Shown piece by piece: positions 57,052 to 64,000 of a DNA stretch of 64,000 nt. The position numbers were made by a program, and so were the translations under genes. The notes beneath the pieces are model-generated. The model saw nothing but the letters and a program-made list of their open reading frames with translations, searched no databases and was not told the DNA's origin. The stretch comes from Octadecabacter sp. B2R22. GTDB lineage: Bacteria > Pseudomonadota > Alphaproteobacteria > Rhodobacterales > Rhodobacteraceae. Each line of letters opens with the position of its first letter. The stretch's first letter is position 1. The stretch lies in NCBI RefSeq assembly GCF_018861045.1, contig NZ_JAHKQJ010000002.1, positions 310,001 through 374,000 of the forward strand. The letters run 5' to 3'.

Positions 57052-57972
57052 TTATCCGGCGGCCTTTGGGTGGGCTGCGTCATAGACTTCCATCAGGCGG
57101 GCCGTGTCGACGGCCGTGTAGGCTTGTGTTGTCGACAGCGACGCATGACCCAGCAGTTCCTGGATGGATCGCAGATCGCCCCCCGCATTCAACAAATGCG
57201 TCGCAAAACTGTGGCGCATGGCATGGGGCGTTGCTGTGGCGGGCAAACCCAATTGCATCCGCGCCTGCGCCATCACCGACTGGATCGCTTTGGGATAAAG
57301 CGCACCGCCACGCGCCCCCCGAAAAACCGGCTGGTCGTCTTCTGGCGGAAACGGGCAGGCGCGCAAGTAAGCATCTACTGCGGCACGTGCCGCGGGGATC
57401 ACCGGCACCAGGCGCTCTTTGCCGCCCTTACCCAAGATGCGCAACGTGGCGGGTAGGGGGACGTCCGCGCCGGTTAACCCCAGCGCCTCGGAGATACGCA
57501 AGCCGCACCCGTATAAAAGCGTTACAACCGCGACATCGCGTTGTGCGACCCACGGTTCGCGGGCTTGCAGTTCAACGGTGTCGATCATTGCACGGGCGGC
57601 ATCCACGGCAAGCGGGCGCGGTAACTTCTTTTGGAATTTCGGTGAACGCGTAGATAAGACGGCAGTCGGTTCAAACCCTTCGCGATCGGCCAGCCACCGA
57701 TAGAATGATTTTACTGCCGACAAGGAACGCGCCAACGACCGCGCCGACACACCGCGCCCCCGTTCATGTGCCATCCAAGAGCGCATATCGGTCACAGCAA
57801 TTTTTGAGATCGGCCCAAGTCCCTGCGCCTCACCGTGGTGCTGGGTCATGAATGACAAAAATCCAAGAACGTCGGTTTGATAGGCCGTTAGTGTGTTTTG
57901 CGCAGCCCCTTTGAGCGCGCGTTGATGGTCCAGCCAATCCGCCAATGCGCGGGATAGGGCTGGCGATACCAT
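57052..57972 (-). CDS. xerC: Tyrosine recombinase XerC
   Basis: The 306-residue protein has the SAM-like N-terminal domain and the tyrosine-recombinase catalytic set: GLRISEALG (Arg), GKGGKERLVP (Lys), HAMRHSFATHLL (His-x-x-Arg), LLGHASLSTTQAY (His, Tyr nucleophile). It resolves chromosome dimers with XerD at dif. It starts at the DUF484 stop with 1-nt overlap, the usual order in alphaproteobacteria. It is the housekeeping recombinase, not a sign of an integrated element. Confidence 0.95.
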   Translation of the reverse strand: MVSPALSRALADWLDHQRALKGAAQNTLTAYQTDVLGFLSFMTQHHGEAQGLGPISKIAVTDMRSWMAHERGRGVSARSLARSLSAVKSFYRWLADREGFEPTAVLSTRSPKFQKKLPRPLAVDAARAMIDTVELQAREPWVAQRDVAVVTLLYGCGLRISEALGLTGADVPLPATLRILGKGGKERLVPVIPAARAAVDAYLRACPFPPEDDQPVFRGARGGALYPKAIQSVMAQARMQLGLPATATPHAMRHSFATHLLNAGGDLRSIQELLGHASLSTTQAYTAVDTARLMEVYDAAHPKAAG

Positions 57973-58679
57973 CAGCTTAACCAGTGGCGCATGACGCGTT
58001 CAAAAACGCCAGCAAAGAATGTTAGCAGGTCCGTGCCTTGCTGGGGGGTGAACTGGTGCGGATCTTCGGCGCCAAAGATCAACATGCCCGGCAAACGGCC
58101 ATCGCCAAGGTTCAAGCGCAAACAGGCCTCAGAGCGGATGTACTCCGCCTTGTCACCAAAGATTTCAACGTCGTCGGTCTTCACTTGGCGCAAAGTCACT
58201 TGGCGCGCAGGGGCAGAACGCCCATGGCTGATATAGTTTTGCACAAACCCCGGTTCGGCAATCGACAACACATCGCTGAGCCGTGCAATCGCTGGGTCTG
58301 CATCGGTCGTCGAAGACTCCAACACCAAACGCACAGCATCCACACGTAAAATGTCAGAGACGTCGCCTCGCAGATCATTCAAGAAACTCTCGAACTTGCC
58401 CGCATCCATCATCCGCAAGATCGCGCGGTGGATCTGGTTGGTCCCTGCAAGGTTTTCGTAAGCCGCTGCAATAACGTTGCGATGGGTGTCCTCAAGGCGG
58501 TCAAGACGACCTTCCAAACGCTCCATCGCGATACCGCGAAGATCGACGATGTTGCCGCCAAGGTTTTTCTCATTCGCAGCGACCAGCGCGCGCATAATAT
58601 CCTGATCCTCAAGCAAGGCTTCGGGGTCGGACATGATTTTGGACCGAACGTCATCGTTCAGGAGGGGATCACTGCTCAT
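57972..58679 (-). CDS. DUF484 family protein
   Basis: The 235-residue protein has a helical N-terminus (RGIAMERLEGRLDRLEDTHRN split at the family helix) and a GAF-like C-terminal half, as in DUF484. It is the constant neighbour of xerC. The biochemical role is unknown. Confidence 0.92.
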   Translation of the reverse strand: MSSDPLLNDDVRSKIMSDPEALLEDQDIMRALVAANEKNLGGNIVDLRGIAMERLEGRLDRLEDTHRNVIAAAYENLAGTNQIHRAILRMMDAGKFESFLNDLRGDVSDILRVDAVRLVLESSTTDADPAIARLSDVLSIAEPGFVQNYISHGRSAPARQVTLRQVKTDDVEIFGDKAEYIRSEACLRLNLGDGRLPGMLIFGAEDPHQFTPQQGTDLLTFFAGVFERVMRHWLS

Positions 58680-58800
58680 TTTGGTCTTCTCTTATTGATT
58701 GGCACCGTACCTAGCAGACGGGCGCACCCTCGCGCTAGGTATATTTATGATGAATCCAAAGTGTTGCAGGGCGACACTCATGTAGAATGCCGCCCCGCTC

Positions 58801-58862
58801 ATGCCTTTGTTTCGAAAATACCTTGGGGGGAGTCCGAAGGACGGGGGGCTAGCCCCCCTCCC
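58801..58862 (-). repeat. Dispersed 3'-end repeat, copy 3 (inverted)
   Basis: Read on the minus strand: GGGGGGC-TA-GCCCCCC, then GTCC-TTC-GGAC, TCCCCCCAAGGTATTTTC and GAAACAAAGGCAT. The order of hairpins and core is the same as in copies 1 and 2. It lies 17 nt past the stop of the minus-strand transaldolase gene, so here too it follows a gene in the same orientation. Confidence 0.75.
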
Positions 58863-58878
58863 ACGCCCGCCGCAGGCG

Positions 58879-59532
58879 TTAAACGATTTTGATGTTCGCT
58901 TTTGCGGCGTCCTTAAGGAACGCGGCCAGACCATTGTCCGTCAAGACGTGGTTCGCCATAGCTTTGATCACATTCGGCGGCGCTGTCGCGACGTCCGCAC
59001 CGATCTTGGCGCATTCAGACATGTGGTTTGCGTTGCGGATAGACGCCGCAAGGATCTGCGTGTCGTAGCCGTAGTTGTCATAGATCGTGCGGATGTCTTC
59101 GATCAGTTCAAGGCCATCAAGGTTGATGTCATCAAGACGACCGATGAACGGGCTGATGAATGTCGCACCTGCTTTGGCCGCCAAAAGCGCCTGATTTGCA
59201 GAGAAGCACAGCGTCACGTTGACCATGTTGCCTTCGCTGGACAGAACGTTACAGGCTTTCAAACCGTCCCAAGTCAAAGGCACTTTTACGGCGATGTTAT
59301 CTGCGATTTTAGCGAGCTTGCGGCCCTCGGCGATCATGTCGTCGGCGTCTGTTGCAACAACTTCTGCGGATACCGGACCACTGACGAGGTCACAAATCTC
59401 TTTTGTCACCTCAAGGATATCGCGGCCAGACTTGGCGATGATGGAAGGGTTTGTTGTAACGCCATCTACCATACCCAGATCGTTGAGTTCGGTGATTGCG
59501 GTGATATCTGCGGTATCTACGAAGAATTTCAT
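58879..59532 (-). CDS. fsa: Fructose-6-phosphate aldolase / transaldolase-like protein
   Basis: The 217-residue protein starts [13 protein letters not shown] and has [25 protein letters not shown] with the Schiff-base Lys, and [20 protein letters not shown]. The short length is that of TalC/Fsa-type aldolases. Which activity dominates, transaldolase or fructose-6-phosphate aldolase, cannot be told from sequence by eye. Confidence 0.94.
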   Translation of the reverse strand: MKFFVDTADITAITELNDLGMVDGVTTNPSIIAKSGRDILEVTKEICDLVSGPVSAEVVATDADDMIAEGRKLAKIADNIAVKVPLTWDGLKACNVLSSEGNMVNVTLCFSANQALLAAKAGATFISPFIGRLDDINLDGLELIEDIRTIYDNYGYDTQILAASIRNANHMSECAKIGADVATAPPNVIKAMANHVLTDNGLAAFLKDAAKANIKIV

Positions 59533-59669
59533 GTGTTCGACTCCGGGTTCATGAATTTGGCGCAGGGATACCCTAATGCGCGACGCTTCGAAAGGGGTGC
59601 TGAATGCCCGTTGAATGACAGGGGCGGCAAGTGTCTAATGCGGTCTTGGGGCGGACATAGGAGATTCCC

Positions 59670-60299
59670 TTGGACCTATCACTTTGGATGACATTTGTGG
59701 CGGCGACAGTCGTCTTGCTGATCATTCCGGGCCCGACGATCGTGCTGGTTTTGACTTATGCACTGACCCAAGGGCGGCGTGTGGCTGTGGCCTCTGCTGC
59801 TGGAGTTGCGTTGGGGGACTTCATCGCCATGACGACCTCACTGGTGGGGCTTGGGGCTTTGGTTCTGGCATCGGCGACGTTGTTCACCGCGCTTAAATGG
59901 ATCGGAGCGGCCTATCTTGTCTGGATGGGGATTGGCATGATCCGCAGCGCGGGCGGCGCAACCTTGGGTAAAATAGAGAACGCACCACGCCTTAGTGCCG
60001 GGGCGGTCTTTCGCAACGCCACCATTGTAACTGCGCTGAACCCCAAATCCATCGCCTTTTTCATCGCCTTCGTTCCTCAGTTTATTCGGCCCGAGGCGGC
60101 GTTGTTGCCACAGTTTTCAATTCTGATCGCAACCTTCGTTGGCTTGGCGGCGTTGAACGTCGTGATCTATGCGGTGCTGGCCGACCGTTTGCGCAGCACG
60201 ATCCGCAAACCCGCTGTGCTGGGTTGGATGACCCGCATTGGCGGCGGCGTCTTGATCGCCATGGGCGTGCTGACCGCCACGTTGCGAAAAGCAGCCTAG
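59670..60299 (+). CDS. LysE family amino-acid exporter
   Basis: The 209-residue protein has six predicted helices with LLIIPGPTIVLVLTYAL and a G-x-x-x-G-D-F-I-A-M segment, the LysE/RhtB pattern. The start is read as TTG at 59670, because AGGAG lies 7 bases before it and the peptide DLSLWMTFVAA follows the family; the next ATG at 59688 would remove part of helix 1. It lies one base before priA. Confidence 0.88.
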   Translation: MDLSLWMTFVAATVVLLIIPGPTIVLVLTYALTQGRRVAVASAAGVALGDFIAMTTSLVGLGALVLASATLFTALKWIGAAYLVWMGIGMIRSAGGATLGKIENAPRLSAGAVFRNATIVTALNPKSIAFFIAFVPQFIRPEAALLPQFSILIATFVGLAALNVVIYAVLADRLRSTIRKPAVLGWMTRIGGGVLIAMGVLTATLRKAA

Positions 60300-60300
60300 G

Positions 60301-62493
60301 ATGACGCAGGACTTCTTTCATGAAGGTGATTTGGTGGGCGTTCTCACGACGCAACCGATTGACCGCATGTTGGACTACAAAGCCCCCGAAGGCGGCTGCC
60401 ATTTGGGCGCATTCGTAGAAGTGCCCCTTGGTCCGCGCAAAGTGCTGGGCGTCGTCTGGGGCAAAGGGCAGGGTGATTTCGACTATGCCAAGGTGCGCAA
60501 AGTCATCCGCGTTTTGGATGTCGCGCCCATGGCGGACGAGATGCAGCAGTTCTTGCAAAGGGCGGCGGATTATACGCTGACGCCTATGTCTGCGATGTTG
60601 CGTCTTGCGACCCGCGCGCCGGGTTTGGGCGATGCACCGTCCATGCGAAAGGTCTACCGCTTGGGCAGCGAAACGCCGACCCGCATGACCGATGCCCGCA
60701 CCAAAGTGCTTGAGGTTCTTCGCGAATACGGCGGGTTGGCGTTTACACTGAAAGAAGTTGCAGACATGGCTGGGGTTACGTCCTCGGTGGTCAAAGGCTT
60801 AGTCAAACTCGGCGCGGTGTCCGAAGAAGACAGCCCGCGCGATCTGCCCTATCCCAAGCTGGACCCTGATTACGGCAGCAAAGAGCTGACGAAAGACCAA
60901 CGCGCTGGCGCGAAAGTCCTGTGCGAGGCCGTCCGCTCAGGCGCCTATGGCACGACCTTGCTTAAGGGCGTTACGGGGTCCGGCAAAACCGAGGTCTACC
61001 TCGAAGCCGTGGCGGAATGTTTGCGCAGTGGGCGACAAGCGCTCGTGTTGCTGCCCGAGATTGCCCTGACGTCCGAATTTATCACACGGGTCGAGGCACG
61101 TTTCGGTATGAAGCCTGCCGAATGGCACAGCGGCGTGACGATGACAGAACGTCGCCGTTGCTGGAAAATGGTTGGGCAGGGCGCGGCGCAATTGGTTGTC
61201 GGCGCGCGCTCGGCTCTCTTTCTGCCGTTTCAGGATTTGGGGCTGATCATTGTCGATGAAGAACATGACACGTCTTACAAACAAGAAGACGGGGTTCTTT
61301 ATAACGCGCGGGATATGACGGTGCTGCGGGCCTCGCTGAACTCCGCGCAGGTGGTGCTGGCAAGCGCGACACCCAGTCTTGAAAGTTGGGCCAATGTCGA
61401 GGCCGGAAAATATGCCCGCGTGACCCTTGCGTCGCGTTATGGAGTTGCGGTTCTTCCGAAAATGTCAGCGATCGACATGCGGGTTGAGGACCTCCCCGGA
61501 AGTCGTTGGGTGTCGCCGTCATTGCAACGCATGGTCCAGACGCGGCTGGAAAAAGGGGAGCAGTCGTTGCTGTTCCTGAACCGTCGCGGCTATGCGCCGG
61601 TGACGATTTGTCGGGCCTGTGGCCATCAGATCGGCTGTGATCATTGCGATGCGACGATGGTGGAACACCGGTTCCTGAAGCGCCTGATGTGCCACCAGTG
61701 CGGTGAGACCAAACCCATGCCATCCGTCTGTCCGTCGTGTGAAGCCGAAGACAAACTGGCCCCCGTCGGTCCTGGTGTGGAACGCATGGCCGAAGAGGCC
61801 CAAGAGCTGTTCCCTGATGCAAAGATCGCAGTGCTAAGCTCGGACCTTTATGGATCGGCGCGGGCGCTCAAAGAGCATATCGAAAGCATCGCACGCGGAG
61901 AGGCGGATGTGATCGTGGGGACGCAATTGGTTGCCAAAGGGCATAACTTTCCGAAGCTCACGCTTGTTGGGGTCATTGATGCCGACCTTGGTCTGCAAGG
62001 CAGCGATCTTCGTGCGGCTGAACGCACGTTTCAATTGATGCGCCAAGTTGCGGGCCGTGCAGGGCGCGCGGAAATCGAAGGCGAGGCTGTGATGCAGACG
62101 TTTCAGCCAGAACACCCCGTGATCCGCGCAATTCTGGGCGGCGACGAAGAAGCGTTTTGGGCCGCCGAGGCCGGAGAGCGTAGGGCAGCAGGCGTTCCGC
62201 CATACGGGCGCATGGCGGGCATCGTGCTTAGCAGTCCGAACGTGCAAGAGGTCTTTGATCTTGGCGCAGCGATGGCGCGCCAAGACGGACCGCTGCGCAA
62301 AATCGGTGCGCAGGTCTTTGGGCCAGCGCCAGCGCCGATCGCGCGCATAAGGGGACGGCATCGTGTGCGGTTGTTGGTGAAGGCGGAGAAAACCGCGCCT
62401 TTACAGCAGGCATTGGCCGCTTGGGCGGCGCAATTCAAACTGCGTGGCGAATTGCGCATGGCGATCGATATCGACCCGCAGAGCTTTTATTGA
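60301..62493 (+). CDS. priA: Primosomal protein N' (PriA helicase)
   Basis: The 730-residue helicase has KGVTGSGKTEVYLE (Walker A), IIVDEEHDTSYKQEDG (DEEH box), the binuclear zinc cluster CRACGHQIGCDHC ... CHQCGE ... CPSCEAE, and QVAGRAGRAEIEGE (motif VI). It restarts stalled replication forks. LysE's stop is adjacent, so the two may be co-expressed. Confidence 0.97.
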   Translation: MTQDFFHEGDLVGVLTTQPIDRMLDYKAPEGGCHLGAFVEVPLGPRKVLGVVWGKGQGDFDYAKVRKVIRVLDVAPMADEMQQFLQRAADYTLTPMSAMLRLATRAPGLGDAPSMRKVYRLGSETPTRMTDARTKVLEVLREYGGLAFTLKEVADMAGVTSSVVKGLVKLGAVSEEDSPRDLPYPKLDPDYGSKELTKDQRAGAKVLCEAVRSGAYGTTLLKGVTGSGKTEVYLEAVAECLRSGRQALVLLPEIALTSEFITRVEARFGMKPAEWHSGVTMTERRRCWKMVGQGAAQLVVGARSALFLPFQDLGLIIVDEEHDTSYKQEDGVLYNARDMTVLRASLNSAQVVLASATPSLESWANVEAGKYARVTLASRYGVAVLPKMSAIDMRVEDLPGSRWVSPSLQRMVQTRLEKGEQSLLFLNRRGYAPVTICRACGHQIGCDHCDATMVEHRFLKRLMCHQCGETKPMPSVCPSCEAEDKLAPVGPGVERMAEEAQELFPDAKIAVLSSDLYGSARALKEHIESIARGEADVIVGTQLVAKGHNFPKLTLVGVIDADLGLQGSDLRAAERTFQLMRQVAGRAGRAEIEGEAVMQTFQPEHPVIRAILGGDEEAFWAAEAGERRAAGVPPYGRMAGIVLSSPNVQEVFDLGAAMARQDGPLRKIGAQVFGPAPAPIARIRGRHRVRLLVKAEKTAPLQQALAAWAAQFKLRGELRMAIDIDPQSFY

Positions 62494-62552
62494 TCAAGGC
62501 GTCAGGCCAACTGTGCAAAAATGCGGGTTCGACAAATCATAGGGGCAGGCGT

Positions 62553-63797
62553 ATGGCGGAGAGTATGAAAACCCTGCCGCTCTCAGAAACTCGAAATCTG
62601 CCAGTTTGGCGCCGTCCTGTCACGCTGTTGTTCTTGATGGCAGCGGCGATGCCAATTGCGTTTTCGACGTGGTTAGCGCTGATCAATAACTTCGTGATCG
62701 AGGTCGCTAATTTTGACGGTGCTGACATCGGCTGGCTGCATACTGTCCGCGAAATTCCGGGTTTCTTTGCAATCGGCGTGATCGCCCTTTTGATGTTCTT
62801 TCGTGAACAAGTCTTGGGGCTGGTGTCCTTAGTCATGCTGGGCGTCGCGACAGCGGTAACCGCACAGTTCCCGTCCATGGGCGGGATTTTGACGATCACG
62901 ATGCTGAGCTCCATCGGGTTCCACTATTACGAAACCGTAAACCAATCGCTACAATTGCAATGGATCGACAAGCAGCGCGCGCCGCAGCTTTTGGGTTGGA
63001 TCATTGCCGCTGGATCAGGTGCGACGTTCGTGGCCTATGTTTTGATTGTGTTGACGTGGGAAGCCCTTGGTTTGTCGTACTCAATGGTCTTTTGGGCATC
63101 CGGCGGGCTGACAGCAGCGATCGGGTTGTTTTGTATGTTTGCCTATCCGCAATTCGAAAGCCCCACCCCCCAGCGCAACCAATTCGTGCTGCGCAGGCGG
63201 TACTGGCTCTATTATGCGCTGCAGTTCATGTCGGGTGCGCGACGGCAAATCTTTGTGGTCTTCGCCGGCTTTATGATGGTCGAAAAGTTCGGCTTTGCGG
63301 TGCACGAAGTCACGTCGCTCTTCTTGATTACCCTTCTCGCCAATATCATCTCCGCCCCGTTGGTTGGGCGTGCGGTTGGTGTGTTCGGGGAACGCAATGC
63401 ATTGGTGTTTGAATACGTTGGCCTTGCGGTGATCTTCTTCCTGTATGGCGGGCTATATTATTTCGGCTGGGGCGTGGTTCTGGCCTCGGCGCTTTATGTG
63501 TTCAACCACATCTTTTTCAGTCTGGCGCTGGCCCTGAAGACTTATTTTCAAAAGATCGCCGACCCGCAAGATATTGCACCAACAGCTGCGGTGGCGTTCA
63601 CAATCAATCACATCGCAGCAGTCTTTTTGCCCGCATTGTTAGGATACCTCTGGCTGACATCACCCGGATTGGTGTTCTTGGCAGCAGCAGGAATGGCGAT
63701 AGTGTCGCTGCTGCTGGCCTTGTTGATCCCGCGCCACCCAGAGCCAGGATATGAATCAATTATTGACCGCGCCAATCGCGCTAGACCGGCGGAGTAA
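62553..63797 (+). CDS. MFS transporter
   Basis: The 414-residue protein has about twelve membrane helices. Typical MFS pieces are weak, but the two six-helix halves and the central loop with FESPTPQRNQFVLRRRY fit; the middle has GGLTAAIGLFCMF. The substrate is unknown. ATG 62553 follows AGGGGCAGG; ATG 62565 is an alternative. The final segment ends in GYESIIDRANRARPAE. Confidence 0.85.
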   Translation: MAESMKTLPLSETRNLPVWRRPVTLLFLMAAAMPIAFSTWLALINNFVIEVANFDGADIGWLHTVREIPGFFAIGVIALLMFFREQVLGLVSLVMLGVATAVTAQFPSMGGILTITMLSSIGFHYYETVNQSLQLQWIDKQRAPQLLGWIIAAGSGATFVAYVLIVLTWEALGLSYSMVFWASGGLTAAIGLFCMFAYPQFESPTPQRNQFVLRRRYWLYYALQFMSGARRQIFVVFAGFMMVEKFGFAVHEVTSLFLITLLANIISAPLVGRAVGVFGERNALVFEYVGLAVIFFLYGGLYYFGWGVVLASALYVFNHIFFSLALALKTYFQKIADPQDIAPTAAVAFTINHIAAVFLPALLGYLWLTSPGLVFLAAAGMAIVSLLLALLIPRHPEPGYESIIDRANRARPAE

Positions 63798-63800
63798 GCC

Positions 63801-64000
63801 ATGACGACCTTTACAGCCCTTACCACCCTGACAGGAAAACCTGCCGCAGATGCGCTGGGCGCCGCGATGGAGGACATGGACCCGACCCCAACGGGCGTCG
63901 GCGTGTTTGAGGTCGAAGATGACAGCGGGTTATGGGAAGTGGGCGGCTACTTTGAAGGTAAGCCCGACGAGGTGGCCCTCGCGTTGCTGGCGGCGACATT
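63801..64000 (+). CDS. prmA: Ribosomal protein L11 methyltransferase, N-terminal part
   Basis: The first 66 codons of a gene cut by the window end. The start MTTFTALTTLTGKPAADALG and the strand GVGVFEVEDDSGLWEVGGYF match the substrate-binding N-terminal domain of Rhodobacteraceae PrmA, which trimethylates L11. It begins 3 nt after the MFS gene with GGAGTAAG before ATG 63801. Confidence 0.82.
   Translation, partial: MTTFTALTTLTGKPAADALGAAMEDMDPTPTGVGVFEVEDDSGLWEVGGYFEGKPDEVALALLAAT

Noticed and set aside
57052-57972. Tyrosine recombinase as a sign of an integrated element
   Set aside because: It is housekeeping XerC next to DUF484 in the usual order; no tRNA, attachment repeats or phage genes are present.
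58733-58760. A further repeat copy (GCTAGGTATATTTATGATGA, ATCCAAAG)
   Set aside because: It only loosely resembles the repeat core, lacks a GC hairpin and is not placed after a gene in the same orientation.

Overview
The window is ordinary chromosome from an alphaproteobacterium of the family Rhodobacteraceae, most like the marine Roseobacter group. This rests on gene content seen here: a free-standing F1 operon (atpHAGDC without the Fo genes), Hsp20 followed by a DUF1150 gene, phosphatidylcholine synthase, Hint-domain proteins, a VPLPA-CTERM exosortase substrate, the TIGR01459 HAD hydrolase, a CIRCE-controlled groESL and several small proteins typical of the family. I see no rRNA, tRNA, CRISPR array, prophage, integron or insertion sequence. 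Genus and species cannot be decided from the sequence alone.

Layout. 1-4.4 kb: end of a Hint protein, an M50B-like membrane peptidase, rpsD, then hisC-tyrC-extensin-family genes with overlapping ends. 4.4-14.3 kb: a DUF2125 gene; ChaC-like cyclotransferase; a MotA/TolQ-like plus MotB-like pair with a very long periplasmic coiled coil; and on the minus strand gloB, clpA and an M23 peptidase. 14.3-19.7 kb: ATP synthase F1 operon behind a 460-nt leader region, ended by a clear terminator. 19.7-29.3 kb: mostly minus-strand housekeeping genes (prs, threonine aldolase, YcgN, ribF, MaoC, HAD hydrolase, methyltransferase, Mn-pyrophosphatase) with an MFS transporter and a small H-type lectin. 29.3-32.7 kb: an unannotated-looking 59-residue basic protein behind two copies of a Shine-Dalgarno/mini-ORF module, then YjbR-like, DUF2161, TraB/GumN and VIT1-type genes. 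32.7-40.7 kb: groESL with promoter and CIRCE, an EamA transporter, NUDIX, lipase-like hydrolase, purEK, DUF465, and hsp20-DUF1150 behind a good RpoH-type promoter. 40.9-47.1 kb: a MarR/EPS-type DNA-binding domain joined in frame to ATP sulfurylase/APS kinase, with two operator-like palindromes upstream, divergent from a VPLPA-CTERM protein; then trxB, an Lrp regulator, a Hint protein without its nucleophile cysteine, and a 55-residue protein. 47.3-64 kb: lgt-midA-pgeF, ubiK, an FAD monooxygenase, ileS, an AAA ATPase, ogt, pcs, DUF484-xerC, a transaldolase-like aldolase, lysE-priA, an MFS transporter and the start of prmA.

What stands out: (1) the MarR-sulfurylase-kinase reading frame with paired palindromes; (2) the uncharacterised MotAB-like motor with about 440 residues of coiled coil between its membrane helix and its OmpA domain; (3) the duplicated leader in front of the 59-residue basic protein; and (4) a dispersed repeat, a GC hairpin followed by an AGGTATTTT-N-GAAACAAAGGC core, found at least three times just downstream of genes and always in the same orientation as the upstream gene. 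All coordinates and motif calls were read by eye; no alignment or database search was run.
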